A stretch of DNA of 64,000 nucleotides. Source: Symbiodinium natans. Its lineage: Eukaryota; Sar; Dinophyceae; Suessiales; Symbiodiniaceae. Below, one piece after another: positions 1 through 10,918 of this stretch. How positions within the stretch are numbered: the stretch's first letter is position 1; each line of letters begins with the position of its first letter. Made by a program: the position numbers and the translations under genes. The stretch covers positions 670,919 through 734,918 of the forward strand of contig CAJNDS010001902.1 in the NCBI GenBank assembly GCA_905221605.1. Reading direction: 5' to 3'. The notes under the pieces were generated by a model that was not told the DNA's origin, ran no database searches, and saw only the letters and a program-made list of their open reading frames with translations.

Positions 1-1620
1 CCCTTCCAGAAAATTAAAATGGCCTCTTTGTTGTCTCTCCTCTCTCACTTCCCTTTCCCTTCTCTCCTTCTGTTTCCGTTTAACTGACAAAGCACAAGAC
101 AGGTATGATAAAGCAGTGGAAGGTAAAGCAGAGGGTGACTCCTTGCGCTTGGACCTTGCCGTACTTCATCATGTCCCTCTTCTCGGCCTATCTCTTCTGC
201 TCTTTTCCTTACTCTTCTCCTTTTCATAAATTCTTCCTCTTTAGTTGTTCTTATTTCGAAAAGAAAGAGGGAAGGGAGAGATAAGGGAGGGAGGATAGAT
301 AAAGAAGAGTGCCATCTTCTCAGCGCCTCGTTTTGTCTCTCCCTCTTCTCTATTCATCTCTCTTCTATTCTTTTCTTTGCTATTCCATTGAAATTGGATT
401 CCTGTTATCTCTCCCCTCTCCTTCTCTCTCGCTCCTCTTCTCCTGTTCCCCTCTAAATGACAAAAAACACAAGAAAGGAAGAACAAGAGGGGCATGTGTT
501 GCAATAAAGCAGGAAGGGAATTGAAGAGCTCCTCTCGCTACTTTCTCATGCCCTTTCCTTTCTATCTACCACAATCTACCACACCAAAACACGACTCTCA
601 GCTTCCAAATATACTTCATCATGGGGAGAAGGGACATACTTCATCACAGACTTGGCCCACAGGGAGAGGGGATATACTTCATCACGCTGCTGGGGGGCTG
701 GATCACAAACATGGCCCACGGGGCGAGGGGACATACTTCAGCCACAAAGAGAGGGAACCTACTTCATCACGCTGGTGGGAGGCTGGATTGGCCTACGGGG
801 AGAGGGGACATGCTTCATCACAAATTTGGCCCACGGGGAGAGGGGACATACTTCATCACAAATTTGGCCCGCGGGGAGAAGGGACATACTTCATCACAGA
901 CTTGGCTCACAGGAGGCGCCAAAATAATCTAAATAATCTAATTATTCAAACCCATTGGTTCCTCTGGAAACCCAACCATTTAAATAATTTAAAGAATTTA
1001 ATTATTCAAATACCTGGATTTAAATATTTTAGTTCTGGGGCGTCCCATCAAAAGGGAATAGGGAGAGACAAGGGAGAGATGATATATATAGAGCTTTGCG
1101 CTTTATTTTGTCACTCCGTCTCCTTGCTTCCTGTCTCTTCTCTTCTTTCCAGCACCCTTCCAGAAAAATGGCATCCTTGTTCTCTCTCCTCTCTCACTTC
1201 CCTTTCCCTTCTCTCTTTCTGTTACTTTTTAACTGATGAACAACAAGAAAGGAACTTGCAGGATAAAACAGTGGCAGGGTAAGCAGAGGTTGCGCGTGGA
1301 CCTTGCCGTACTTCATCATATCCCTCTTCTCGGCCTATCTCTTCTGCTCCTTTCCTTACTCTTCTCCTTTTCATAATTATTCCTCGTTAGTTGTTCTTAT
1401 CTGGAAAAGAAAGAGGGAAGGGAGAGATAAGGGAGGGAGGATAGATAAAGAAGAGTGCCGTCTTCTCTGCGCCTTGTTTTGTCTCTCCCTCTTCTCTATT
1501 CATCTCTCTTCGATTCTTTCCTTTGCTGTTCTATTGAAATTGGATTCCCTGTATCTCTCCTCTGTCCTTCTCTCTCGCTCCTCTTCTCCTGTTCCCCTCT
1601 AAACGATTGCTCTTTACAGA
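1..1620. repeat. Direct duplication of a roughly 470-bp pyrimidine-rich unit
   Basis: Bases 1-480 and about 1150-1620 are diverged copies of one sequence: both begin CCCTTCCAGAAAA, run through TCTCTCCTCTCTCACTTCCC, then a stretch ending in GTTCCCCTCTAAA. A third, more decayed copy of the second half lies at about 2936-3135. The strand is CT/GA biased, so long open frames here are composition artefacts. I see no coding gene. Confidence 0.75.
600..915. repeat. Tandem repeat, about 36-40 bp unit
   Basis: About eight imperfect units built on GGGGAGAGGGGACATACTTC followed by ATCACAAATTTGGCCCAC. Units differ by small substitutions and indels. Because the period drifts, all three + frames stay open, which explains overlapping ORFs with the recurring peptide GEGTYFIT; these are not considered genes. 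Confidence 0.8.
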
Positions 1621-1860
1621 TAGGTGCCCTCCCTCCTCTTCAGGAAATCTCTTTTCGCTTATTTTGCTTTTTGAAGCGAATAAAACAACGGATAAGAGAG
1701 GAAAGGGAATGACTAAGTAAAGACAGGAGCTCTTCAATAGGTGCCCTCCCTCCTCTTCAGGAAATCTCTTTTCCCGTATTTTGCTTTTTGAAGCGAAGAA
1801 AACAACAGATAAGAAGAGAGGAAAGGGAATGACTAAGTAAAGAGAGGAGCTCTTCAATTT
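1620..1860. repeat. Two-copy tandem repeat, about 118 bp
   Basis: The block starting ATAGGTGCCCTCCCTCCTCT and ending AGGAGCTCTTCAAT occurs twice back to back (about 1620-1737 and 1738-1858), with a small indel at the TTTTCGC/TTTTCCC position. No coding signal. Confidence 0.75.
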
Positions 1861-1899
1861 CCCTCCCTATATCTGATGTTACGTTTCCTTCTTGGGCGG

Positions 1900-2885
<986 letters not shown>

Positions 2886-3407
2886 TTGCTTACATGTTCA
2901 TTGTTATTCCTTTTGTTTCTTCTAACGGAAATGAACAAGAGAAGAGAAAAAAAAGAACCGGAGGAAAGATGAAAACGAGCACCATCTTCTCTTTGCCTGA
3001 TTTTTGCATTTCGCCGGTCCTCATTTCTCTTCCATTCTTTTCATTGCTCTTCCATTTAGAGTTGCATTCCTGTTGATCTCTCCTCTCTCCTTTCTCTCTC
3101 CCTTCTCTTCTCTTGTTCTCCTTTAAATCTCAAAAACACACAGTGAGGAAGACAAGCTTCGAGGCGCTGGAGCCGTGCCGTTTTCAGGCATCGGCTTGGT
3201 CAACGAGTTGCTATTTGTTGTCCGCAAAGTTAGTGTCTTAAGATTGTTCACCGATTGTTGTATGATGGTCACTGATTATCCGAGAAGTTTTCGCGGGTCT
3301 TTTGCAATGGGTGCTGTCGTTGCTTTTTTTTGTTGGCTCCTTCTCGGCGGGGCAGTGGCTTCTGCGGTCATGGGAGTGTCCGTGGCGGAGGTGGACTGTA
3401 GCGGGTT

Positions 3408-3827
3408 GTGCGGCTGCATGACTCCAATGCTTGCGGTAAAGGCATGTGTCTCAAGGTGATTTTCTGTGGGAGTGTTTTCTGCACGAGACGGTTCAGGGCA
3501 CTGCAGGACTCGCGTCCACTTCAGTTTGTGAAGAAGAGTACGAAGTTCGACAGATTGTCGAACCGACGTCTGTACGCGTTGAATGATAATGTAGATGTCT
3601 TGAAAGAGTTAGGGCATCTTCATGAGAAGAAGCCTCTTTCAGTAGCAGTGATCTTTGCCGACGCACACCAAGCAACAATTGTGCACGACAGCTGGCGAGA
3701 CTTGGCGTCGGCCGCAGCAGTTTCCCGAGTCAGGAAGACAAGCTCCGAGGCGCCGCAGCCGTGCCGTCTTCAGGCATCGGCTTGGTCGACCAGTTGCTAT
3801 TGGTTGCCCGCAAAAATAGTGTCTTAA
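3408..3827 (+). CDS. Hypothetical protein, repeat copy 1 (tentative)
   Basis: Open frame of about 139 codons within the first 588-bp repeat. The part shared with the second copy includes RFRALQDSRPLQFVKKSTKF and NRRLYALNDNVDVLKEL. Conservation of this frame in both copies, mostly through substitutions that keep it open, is the only support for coding. The SNRRLYAL stretch recalls short eukaryotic proteins with an NRRL-aromatic motif, but I cannot name a family. The start is arbitrary and this may be one exon. A GC-rich minus-strand frame over the same bases is also partly open, so strand is uncertain. Confidence 0.3.
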   Translation: MRLHDSNACGKGMCLKVIFCGSVFCTRRFRALQDSRPLQFVKKSTKFDRLSNRRLYALNDNVDVLKELGHLHEKKPLSVAVIFADAHQATIVHDSWRDLASAAAVSRVRKTSSEAPQPCRLQASAWSTSCYWLPAKIVS

Positions 3828-3887
3828 GATTGTTCACCGATTGTTGTATGATGGTCACTGATTACGCGAGACGTTTTCGCAGGTCTT

Positions 3888-4271
3888 TTGCAATGGGTGC
3901 CGTCGTTGCTTTTTTTTGGTCGGCTCCTTATCGGCGGGGCAGTGGCTTCTGCGGGCATGGGTGCGTCCGTGGCGGAGGTGGACTGTAGCGGATTGTGCGG
4001 TTGTATGATTCCAATGCTTGCGGTAAAGGCAGTGATTTTCTGCGGGGGTGTTTTCTGCACGAGACGGTTCAGGGCACTGCAGGACTCGCGTCCACTTCAG
4101 TTTGTGAAGAAGAGTACGAAGTTTTACAGGTTGTCGAACCGACGTCTGTACGCGTTGAATGATAATGTAGATGTCTTGAAAGAGTTAGGGCATCTTCATG
4201 AGAAGATGCCTCTTTCAGTAGCAGTGATCTTTGCCGATCCACACCAAGCAACAATTGGGCACGACAGCTGA
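3888..4271 (+). CDS. Hypothetical protein, repeat copy 2 (tentative)
   Basis: Second copy of the preceding ORF. It keeps the frame through CTRRFRALQDSRPLQFVKKS and SNRRLYALNDNVDVLKELGH, then ends at a stop 85 bases after the HLHEK sequence. A deletion relative to copy 1 removes the segment encoding GKGMCLK. It is a recent duplicate with the same unknown function; it could equally be a non-coding repeat. Confidence 0.3.
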   Translation: MQWVPSLLFFGRLLIGGAVASAGMGASVAEVDCSGLCGCMIPMLAVKAVIFCGGVFCTRRFRALQDSRPLQFVKKSTKFYRLSNRRLYALNDNVDVLKELGHLHEKMPLSVAVIFADPHQATIGHDS

Positions 4272-4561
4272 CAGGACACTTCAATGTGCGCACAACGGTG
4301 CGCAGCCCGACCCGAGAGACCGCTTGGATCATCCCCCACGCAAGAGCAGAAGTGATAGCTAGTATTCGTTGCCAACATCTGACTGCGTCTGTACGTTCAC
4401 ATCAAAAAAGAGTAAATTATAAATCGTAAACCCTAAACCCTAAGAGAACGAAATTGGTGAATTTGTGCTTCAGGTTTCTTGGATTTAGTTTGTTTATAGG
4501 TTTTTAAATACAAAACAAGAGAGAACGTCAAATAATACATAAAGGTCCATGCCACTTAGGG

Positions 4562-4745
4562 GTATAGGGGTTTAGCGTAGGGGTTTAGGGGTTTAGGGGT
4601 TTAGGGTTTAGGGTTTAGGGTTTGGGGTTTAGGGTTTAGGGTTTAGGGTTTACGGTTTAAGGTTTAGGGTTTAGGGTTTAGGGTTTAGGGTTTAGGGTTT
4701 AGGGTTTAGGGTTTAGGGTTTAGGGTTTAGGGTTTAGGGTTTAGG
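4562..4745 (+). repeat. Interstitial telomere-like array (TTTAGGG)n
   Basis: About 25 heptamers in TTTAGGG orientation. The first units are variants (TTTAGGGG, TTTGGGG, TTTACGG), giving way to perfect repeats after 4650. TTTAGGG is the telomere repeat of plants and dinoflagellates; within the window it is interstitial because sequence continues on both sides. Confidence 0.95.
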
Positions 4746-5455
4746 GGCTCTCAGGGTTCAGCATCTCAAGTCCAAGCATTCACTAGTCAAGCAATTACTC
4801 CAGGAAAATACCCACCCGCCAAAAGAATCCCACAACATTAAGAAAATATTTTACTTATAGAACGACCTTGCCCATGCCAAATAAAACGGCGACCTTGCCC
4901 AGTAAAACAGCGACCTTGCCCAGTAAAAAGGCGACCTTGCCCAATAAAACGGCGACCTTGCCCAGTAAAACGGCGACCTTGCCCAATAAAACAGCGACCT
5001 TGCCCAGTAAAACGGCGACCTTGCCCAGTAAAACGGCGACCTTGCCCAGTAAAACGGCGACCTTGCCCAGTAAAACGGCGACCTTCGGGGCCGAAGGTAG
5101 CATTTTTACTGGGCAGTGGGGGGTGTCCGAAGGTCGCCGTTTTACTGGGCAAGGTCGCCGTTTTACTGGGCAAGGTCGCTGTTTTACTGGGCAAGGTCCC
5201 TTGCCCAGTAAAACGGCGACCTTCGGGGTCCAAGGTCGCATTTTTACTGGGCAGGGGCGGAAGGTCGCCGTTTTACTGGGCAAGGTCGCCGTTTTAGTGG
5301 GCAAGGTCGCCGTTTTACTGGGCAAGGTCGATTTTTTTGACCGAACTGACCTTGCCCAGTAAAACGGCGACCTTGCCCAGTGAAACGGCGACCTTGCCCA
5401 GTAAAACGGCGACCTTGCCCAGTAACTCCTTAACATTTAAATATTATATGAAAGA
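4746..5455 (-). repeat. Minisatellite element A: conserved ends, internal 21-bp arrays
   Basis: Unique left end GGTTCAGCATCTCAAGTCCA to GAATCCCACAACATTAAGAA (4752-4850), then arrays of a 21-bp unit GACCTTGCCCAGTAAAACGGC, then unique right end TTAACATTTAAATATTATAT followed by GAAAGAGAG (to 5455). The array changes orientation several times: forward at 4860-5090, reverse complement at 5135-5200, forward at 5201-5225, reverse at 5262-5330, forward at 5350-5420. Long hairpins are therefore possible. Both ends recur in reverse at 53728-54040, which defines a dispersed element family rather than a one-off satellite. Telomere-like heptamers lie just outside both ends. Apparent repeat proteins in all frames are artefacts. 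Confidence 0.9.
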
Positions 5456-5460
5456 GAGCA

Positions 5461-5760
5461 AGGTTTAGGGTTTAGGGTTTGGGGTTTTGGGTTTTTGGTT
5501 TTAAGGTTTAGGGTTTAGGGTTTCGGGTTTAGGGTGTTGGGTTTAGGGTGTTGGGTTTTGGGTTTTGGGGTTTAGGGTTTGGGGTTTAGGGCTTGGGGCT
5601 TGGGGCTTGGGGCTTACCCTTAGGTCCAAAAGGGGACCCCTTATATACCCCTTCCCCAAGGGCCCCTACTTCAGAACCCTTTCAGGAGGTAAGAGATCAT
5701 GTTAAGGCCCCATGTAACCCTAAACCCTAAACCCTAAACCCTAAACCCTTATCAGGACGC
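5461..5760. repeat. Degenerate telomere-like DNA plus dispersed repeat
   Basis: 5461-5620 holds mixed TTTAGGG, TTTTGGG, TTTGGGG and GCTTGGG units. 5620-5715 (GGTCCAAAAGGGGACCCCTT, then TATATACCCC, AAGGGCCCCTACTTCAGA, ATCATGTTAAGG) is a diverged copy of 55995-56115. 5716-5750 is CCCTAAA orientation. No gene seen. Confidence 0.75.
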
Positions 5761-6189
5761 TTGCGGCGGACTCCTGCGGACCTTCCGGCATAATATACGC
5801 GAGGATTCCGAAATCAAAGATGGCAGGAAGGGTTCTTGTTTTGGGGTTCTGGGTTTAGGGTTTTAGGGTTGTAGAGTTTTTAGGGTTTAGGCTGAAGGCT
5901 GTTTTCGGTTGAGAGTTTTGAACGTATTCCACCATGTTGTAACGCTTCAGTTGGGGTCATCTTGGGTGAGCTTTCAGTAATATGTTGTTGGTATTGAAGT
6001 TGGATTTCTTGGACTTGTTGCAGGATTAGTTGGTAATTCTCTTACTTTTGTAAATGATAAGTTGGTGACCGAATAATTCGTAGAACATGTTGGGATATGG
6101 TGTTGTTTAGTGGAAGACCAGGGTTTAGGGTTTAGAGCTTTAGGTGTGGGGGATTTGGGGTCTAGGGTCAAGCGGTTTGGGGGTCTAGG

Positions 6190-6345
6190 GTTTAGGGCCT
6201 GGGGTGCAAATCTTCCAGCCTCTCTCGCGTACTCGAAGTACGTGTTGGACATGTCAGCAAATGCCATGGTGGAGTGGGCACCAGCAACACGGGCAGTTGG
6301 CAGTAGCTCGGCAGTGGAGCCAAAACTGCACCTAAGCCACTCCTC
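6190..6345 (-). CDS. Exon-like island, unidentified protein
   Basis: Read on the minus strand, about 38 codons are open between telomere-like heptamers (frame containing AHSTMAFADMSNTYFEY and AREAGRFA). Composition is like the exon islands at 42-62 kb, and it sits between GTTTAGGG units as those exons do. The parent gene is not recognised; the + strand is also open for a similar length, so the strand is a guess from amino acid composition. Confidence 0.25.
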
Positions 6346-6427
6346 ACGCGCTCTCCTTTAACAAAGTGCAGAAAAGGGCTTCGTACAGTTACGGACAAGG
6401 ACAGGTATAGCTACCACACCAAAGAGC

Positions 6428-6898
<471 letters not shown>

Positions 6899-7009
6899 AC
6901 GGTGAGTTCTCAAAAATGTGGTCCCTTCTTGGGTAAGGCCCATCCGGAGGTTCCTCAAAACTCAACCTCGTCGGGCCACCCTCAGATACGCTATGGGGTT
7001 CTTCAGGCA

Positions 7010-8200
7010 GGTTTAGGGTTTAGGGTTTAGGGCTTAGGGTTTAGGGTTTAGGGTTTAGGGTTTAGGGTTTAGGGTATAGGGTTTAGGGTTTAGGGTTTTG
7101 GGGTTCTTAGGGTCCTTGAGGGAGGGGTATGTAACCCAAGGTTCCCTCCCCACTACTCCCCGAAGCTTCGCTAAGGTTCCCCAGCTACCTACCCCCCGCA
7201 TGCACCCCTGTCCCTTCAGAACCCTATAACTTGCGTTTGGCTCTTGTGTCCAGGAACCTAACTTGAGATGCCATCCGTGTGCCCGACTATTCGCTATAAA
7301 GAGCCCTGCTGATGGTAACTTGATACGTACCTTGTACTGAAGGAATGAAAACTGCCAACTATTCCAAGGCAGTCATACTCGGACCCCTACGGACGTACCC
7401 CTAAGAGGTTCCCTTGAAATACTCCTAATATGGTCCTTCTATTCGCTTAGGGGTCCTCAAAACAGGGTCCCCAAACCCAAGGGTGCAACCTTAGGGATCC
7501 AACGCAAATCCGATGAGGGGCCTATCTAGCAACCCTAAACCCTAAACCCTAAACCCCGAACCCTAAACCCTGCGATGTCAGCCCTAAGCCGGTGTGGCTG
7601 GACATTCTGTGAGCCAGCTTCTGGGGTACTTGGAGGTTCACGGGTAGTTGGAAGTAAGGCTATAAGTATGGTAACTATACCTATACACCTATTTAGGATA
7701 CCTCTAACCCTACTTATCACTACCATGAACCTCCAAGTGGAGGATTCTCTTAGCCGAGGGCTGTTTCTGAACTGGGTTTGCGACGGGGGAGGCTTGAACA
7801 CATACCTTCCGCGGGACAAAAAGGAAACCCTCAACCATCCTGAGTCCTAAGCCCTAAGAAGAACAGTTCTCTACTTGTCCCCTATATGCAAAAGCGGCAC
7901 CCTTATGAAGAGGACCCTTGTTTAGAGAACCACCCCGAACCCTAACCCTAAACCCGAAACCCTAAACCCTAAACCCTAAACCCTGGGTCCCTAGACCCCA
8001 AACACCAAACCCCAAATACCCTAACAGGGCTTAGGGAAGCCAAAGGTGCCGCCTCCCCGAGGCCGCACGCGCGCGCAGAACTCCGGTAGGACCGAATGCG
8101 CGGTGAGGCCGCCTCCGGGCCCGAATGGAGGTTGAGGGCAGAAGAAATTTGGGGGTTTAGGGTTTAGGGTTTAGGGTTTAGGGTTTAGGGGTTAGTGTAA
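7010..8200. repeat. Telomere-like blocks and dispersed subtelomere-like repeat, copy 1
   Basis: Heptamer blocks at 7010-7105 (TTTAGGG), 7532-7572 and 7938-7985 (CCCTAAA) and 8155-8195 (TTTAGGG) separate unique DNA. Two parts match 32690-33215: a region around GTCATACTCGGACCCCT (7369) and ACGTACCCCT, and 8028-8170 (CTTAGGGAAGCC, GCCGCCTCCCC, GGTAGGACCGAATGCGC, GCCGCCTCCG). No convincing gene; a + frame at 7575-7850 is open but unsupported. Confidence 0.7.
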
Positions 8201-8716
8201 ATATGTTACACTATATATGGTATATAACTAACCAATACGATATGATAGTTGATCCATGAAGCGGTGGTTCTTGACCTCGCAAATCAAGCCGAGCAGAAGC
8301 TACACGATGCTTCTGGTGAAGAGCTGAATCTTGCATGCACAGGACTGTCGGGCATGGAAGCTCTTCGGAGAAAAACCTGTGCAGCGAACAGCCATTTCAG
8401 AATTATTCGGAACGTGTCTGGATCAAGAATCGGAAAAAGACCACGGTTAAGGGTGTGCTTATTTATATGGTAGCGGAGCCGGCTTAGGTAATCGCAGGCT
8501 CTAGCAAGTCTAGCTTAAGTACGGACGTGGTTCAGGTTGGCGGTTTCGCTTTGTGCCCTAATAGGATAAAGTCAGCACAATGGCCGATAGGGAGCGTAGT
8601 CCAACGGACCCTTTTTCGCCCAGAACTCTGGAAGCAGGTATGAGAGGCAGAAGGTCGAAGGTAAGCGCCCCCTTAATGAGCTCCAGCCTGAAGATGCTGA
8701 GCATGAGAAGGCTGCT
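8200..8716. other. Non-repetitive stretch, no confident gene
   Basis: A 74-codon + frame (8249-8473, containing HEAVVLDLANQAEQKLHDAS) ends before the Copia remnant. It could be the edge of that element's gag region or an isolated ORF. Nothing else is recognisable. Confidence 0.3.
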
Positions 8717-9059
8717 TTGCCGTTGATCATGTTGTTGGTTGATTCGCATGATCCTTGGCAGTCGGCGTTTGATAGCTTGAGCGGACGTTTTTGGCTTGTG
8801 CTTGGCATGACCATGGTTCTTGGCGCGTGGTTGGAGAACACACTTCGTGACTGTGCGCGCAAAGTTTTCCATGTCAGGGAGTTGCGGCGTGATCCTTGGC
8901 GGTCGGCAGTTTTCCACTTGAGGGCGTTTTTGCGTGATCCCTTGCCGTTAGCAGTTGGGAGCTTGAGCGAGTGCTTGTGGCTTGCGCTTGGCTTGGCCAT
9001 GTGCGTAGGCGCATTGTTGCACAAAGCATTGTGTTGTTGCGTAAGCAAAAGTTTTCTGA

Positions 9060-9758
9060 ATGAGTACATTGCTGTTGTTGCCTTTGTTGACGCAGATGTG
9101 CGGTGAAGTTGATTCTGCAGACTGGTGGTTGCTCGACAGTGGTGCTGCGGTCTGTGTCTTGGCTGTATGCAACCTTGACAAACACAAAGCGCTTGAATGG
9201 CTTGAGCCGGAAGATCACTTTACAGCTGCCAGCGGCAGTGCAGTGACAATGACCGGCAAAGCCGGCAAAGCTCGTATAGAGCTCCCGTTGCCAGTGCGCA
9301 CTTCTTGTGATCGTGAAAAGGGTTCCCTTGCCAGTCAGCGTTTTACTGTTGAGTGTTATGTGGGGAATACCCGCCGCCACAACATTCTGTCTACGACGCA
9401 GCTTGCAAACAGGGGTTGGCTTTTCACTTTGGGTTTTCTTGAGATGGGCCTAGTCCATTCCAGGTTTGAAGTTGCCGTCCAGGGCATGGTTATTTGGGCT
9501 GGCTGCCCATGGATACGCGCAGTTTCTCCAAGTGCATCTAAGGATCTGTCAGTTTTGCCTACAAATGTCGTGAGTGAGTTAAGCACGATAAAGCGCAAAG
9601 CCGACGGTGAAGAGACCTGCAGGGGTGAGGCAACAGATGCTGCTTGTCCTATTGGGGACCATGCTGGTGTTGGCAGCTTTCCAGGGCAGTCTGCTGTTGC
9701 AAACAGTGCTCCAATTTGTCCTTCAAGTGAATCCCAAGTTGAGCACGCTAAAACGTGA
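9060..9758 (+). pseudogene. Copia-type retropepsin (aspartic protease) region
   Basis: The reading frame contains DWWLLDSGAAVCVL, the catalytic Asp-Ser-Gly of retroviral-type aspartic proteases, followed by FTAASGSAVTMTG and, about 65 residues later, RRHNILSTTQLANRGW, the segment typical of Copia polyproteins between protease and pre-integrase. In the family this dimeric enzyme would cut the Gag-Pol precursor. The C-terminal 70 residues are polar linker. The frame ends at TGA 9756-9758 and the next domain is in another frame, so the polyprotein is interrupted. Confidence 0.7.
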
Positions 9759-9967
9759 GTGGCTCAAAAGACGAGCCAACTGACAATCTGGGGAAGGCTG
9801 CGAGTGCAGTGGCCGGTCGCTTGGGCTCTCATGAACTGCTGCAGCACCGTACGCAGGGTCATATTCCTTATAGCCCGTTTTGTGTGGAGTGTTTGAAATC
9901 CAAAGCTATCAAACAACATCGCCGCAAGGGTCATGGAAAGCACACAGTACCCACATTAGTTTGCTGA
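9755..9967 (+). pseudogene. GAG-pre-integrase zinc-binding fragment
   Basis: About 70 codons with HELLQHRTQGHIPYSPFCVE followed by CLKSKAIKQHRRK, matching the His-His-Cys-Cys arrangement (HRTQGH, FCVEC) of the domain that precedes Copia integrases. No ATG opens it; it is a continuation of the upstream frame after a frameshift. It stops at TGA just before the junction with R1. Confidence 0.65.
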
Positions 9968-10054
9968 CTTTTACTTTTTGTTCGTAGGAATTTTGACAGC
10001 GAGCCACAGGGTGCGACACGAGGTCCCCCCTAGAGGCTCCAAAGAGAAAACGCG

Positions 10055-10765
10055 TTATCTGGTCAAAACAGGCCTGACCGCTGCGCCCGTGGCAGCAGCA
10101 GACCTGCAGACCGCCAGCTCCCACTCGGCAGCATCTCGAGCCAGCCGACGCCAAACCTGTCTTGGCGATGTCTTGAGCAAGACGACGAACACACTCACGG
10201 ACTTCGCAATCAGCCATGTGGTTCCAAGCACGAAGAACCGCCAAACCTGGGCGCCCATGGTCTGCGAGGAGTCTTCCCATGCGAAGGCACCCACTCGAAG
10301 AGCAAACCGCTGCCAGTCGTGCGCCTGGCCGAAACAAAGTTCTGAAAGCGCTCAGCAAGCAGCGGGCATGATCCAGGGTGGCCCTCACACAAGCCCAATG
10401 CAGAGATGCAGTCGCTGACGAAGTGAAAATCCAAGCTCCTAGCACCAGTCTCCTGGAGAACCAGAGAGATCCCCTGTAAGTTCCTGTAAGGCACATTCGA
10501 GCGCAGCAGTCTCGGCCCTGAACGCTGATTGGTCCTCTCCACTCACTCCTGCAGAAAATTTCTGGTCAAGCAACGGGAGCACTATGGCCCAGGCAGCAGT
10601 GCCCTCGTGGTATGAACCATCCGTAGCCAGCAGTATGGACTCGGCACCGGAGGCCACGCAGCGACGAAGCCCATCATGGAGTCGAAGCAGACTTTTTTCG
10701 ATCATCCACACACTGCGGGGCCGGGTAGAACGGCAGGACCACAGCACCAAGACGTTCCTGGGCAC
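10055..10765 (-). pseudogene. R1 RNase H domain
   Basis: Frame 10765-10439 contains ESILLATDGSYHEGTAAWAI, the first acidic motif (Asp of TDGS) of type I RNase H, and SAFRAETAALECALQEL, the helix with the second acid. The next frame (10542-10210) adds DFHFVSDCISALGL with the third acid (SDC) and LLFEWVPSHGKTP with the late His region. The chain is split over two frames by an indel near 10490. In the element it would degrade the RNA strand of the cDNA hybrid. Confidence 0.75.
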
Positions 10766-10918
10766 GATCGGGAGGAGGACGAACGCCGCGGCGGTGAGCA
10801 GCTGTCTCCGGGCAAGTCCAGAGCAAGTGAGGCTGCGATGGAAGTGACCTCCCGCACAAACATTGAGCCCGAGGATCTCCAGCTTGCATCCGGCCTTTGG
10901 GGTTGAAGCACCAGACGC

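Larger units (their letters stand above)
3143..4275. repeat. Two-copy direct repeat, about 588 bp offset
   Basis: Copy 1 begins at about 3143 (GAGGAAGACAAGCTTCGAGG) and copy 2 at about 3731 (CAGGAAGACAAGCTCCGAGG). They stay aligned through TGTTCACCGATTGTTGTATG, a GC-rich block and GATAATGTAGATGTCTTGAA to about 4270. Differences are scattered substitutions plus a deletion near 4035. The second copy runs into unrelated sequence and then the telomere-like zone. Confidence 0.9.
8717..10000 (+). mobile_element. Truncated Ty1/Copia-type retrotransposon remnant
   Basis: Three + strand pieces in order: a region with internal imperfect repeats (8717-9106), an aspartic protease region (9060-9758), and a GAG-pre-integrase-like zinc motif (9755-9967). 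No integrase core or reverse transcriptase follows; within about 30 bases the DNA becomes the 3' end of the oppositely oriented LINE R1. No LTR pair is visible. The frame is broken by TGA at 9756-9758, where protease and pre-integrase frames meet. Likely a dead insertion truncated by R1. Confidence 0.7.

Noticed and set aside
4860-5420. CRISPR-like array
   Set aside because: The 21-bp units are contiguous with no unique spacers, there are no cas genes, and the genome is eukaryotic.
4838-5436. Long overlapping ORFs with AVLLGKV, TATLPSK or RRFTGQG repeats
   Set aside because: All frames are open because the 21-bp unit is a multiple of three and contains no stop; sequence identity is at DNA level and the array flips orientation, so these are repeat artefacts.
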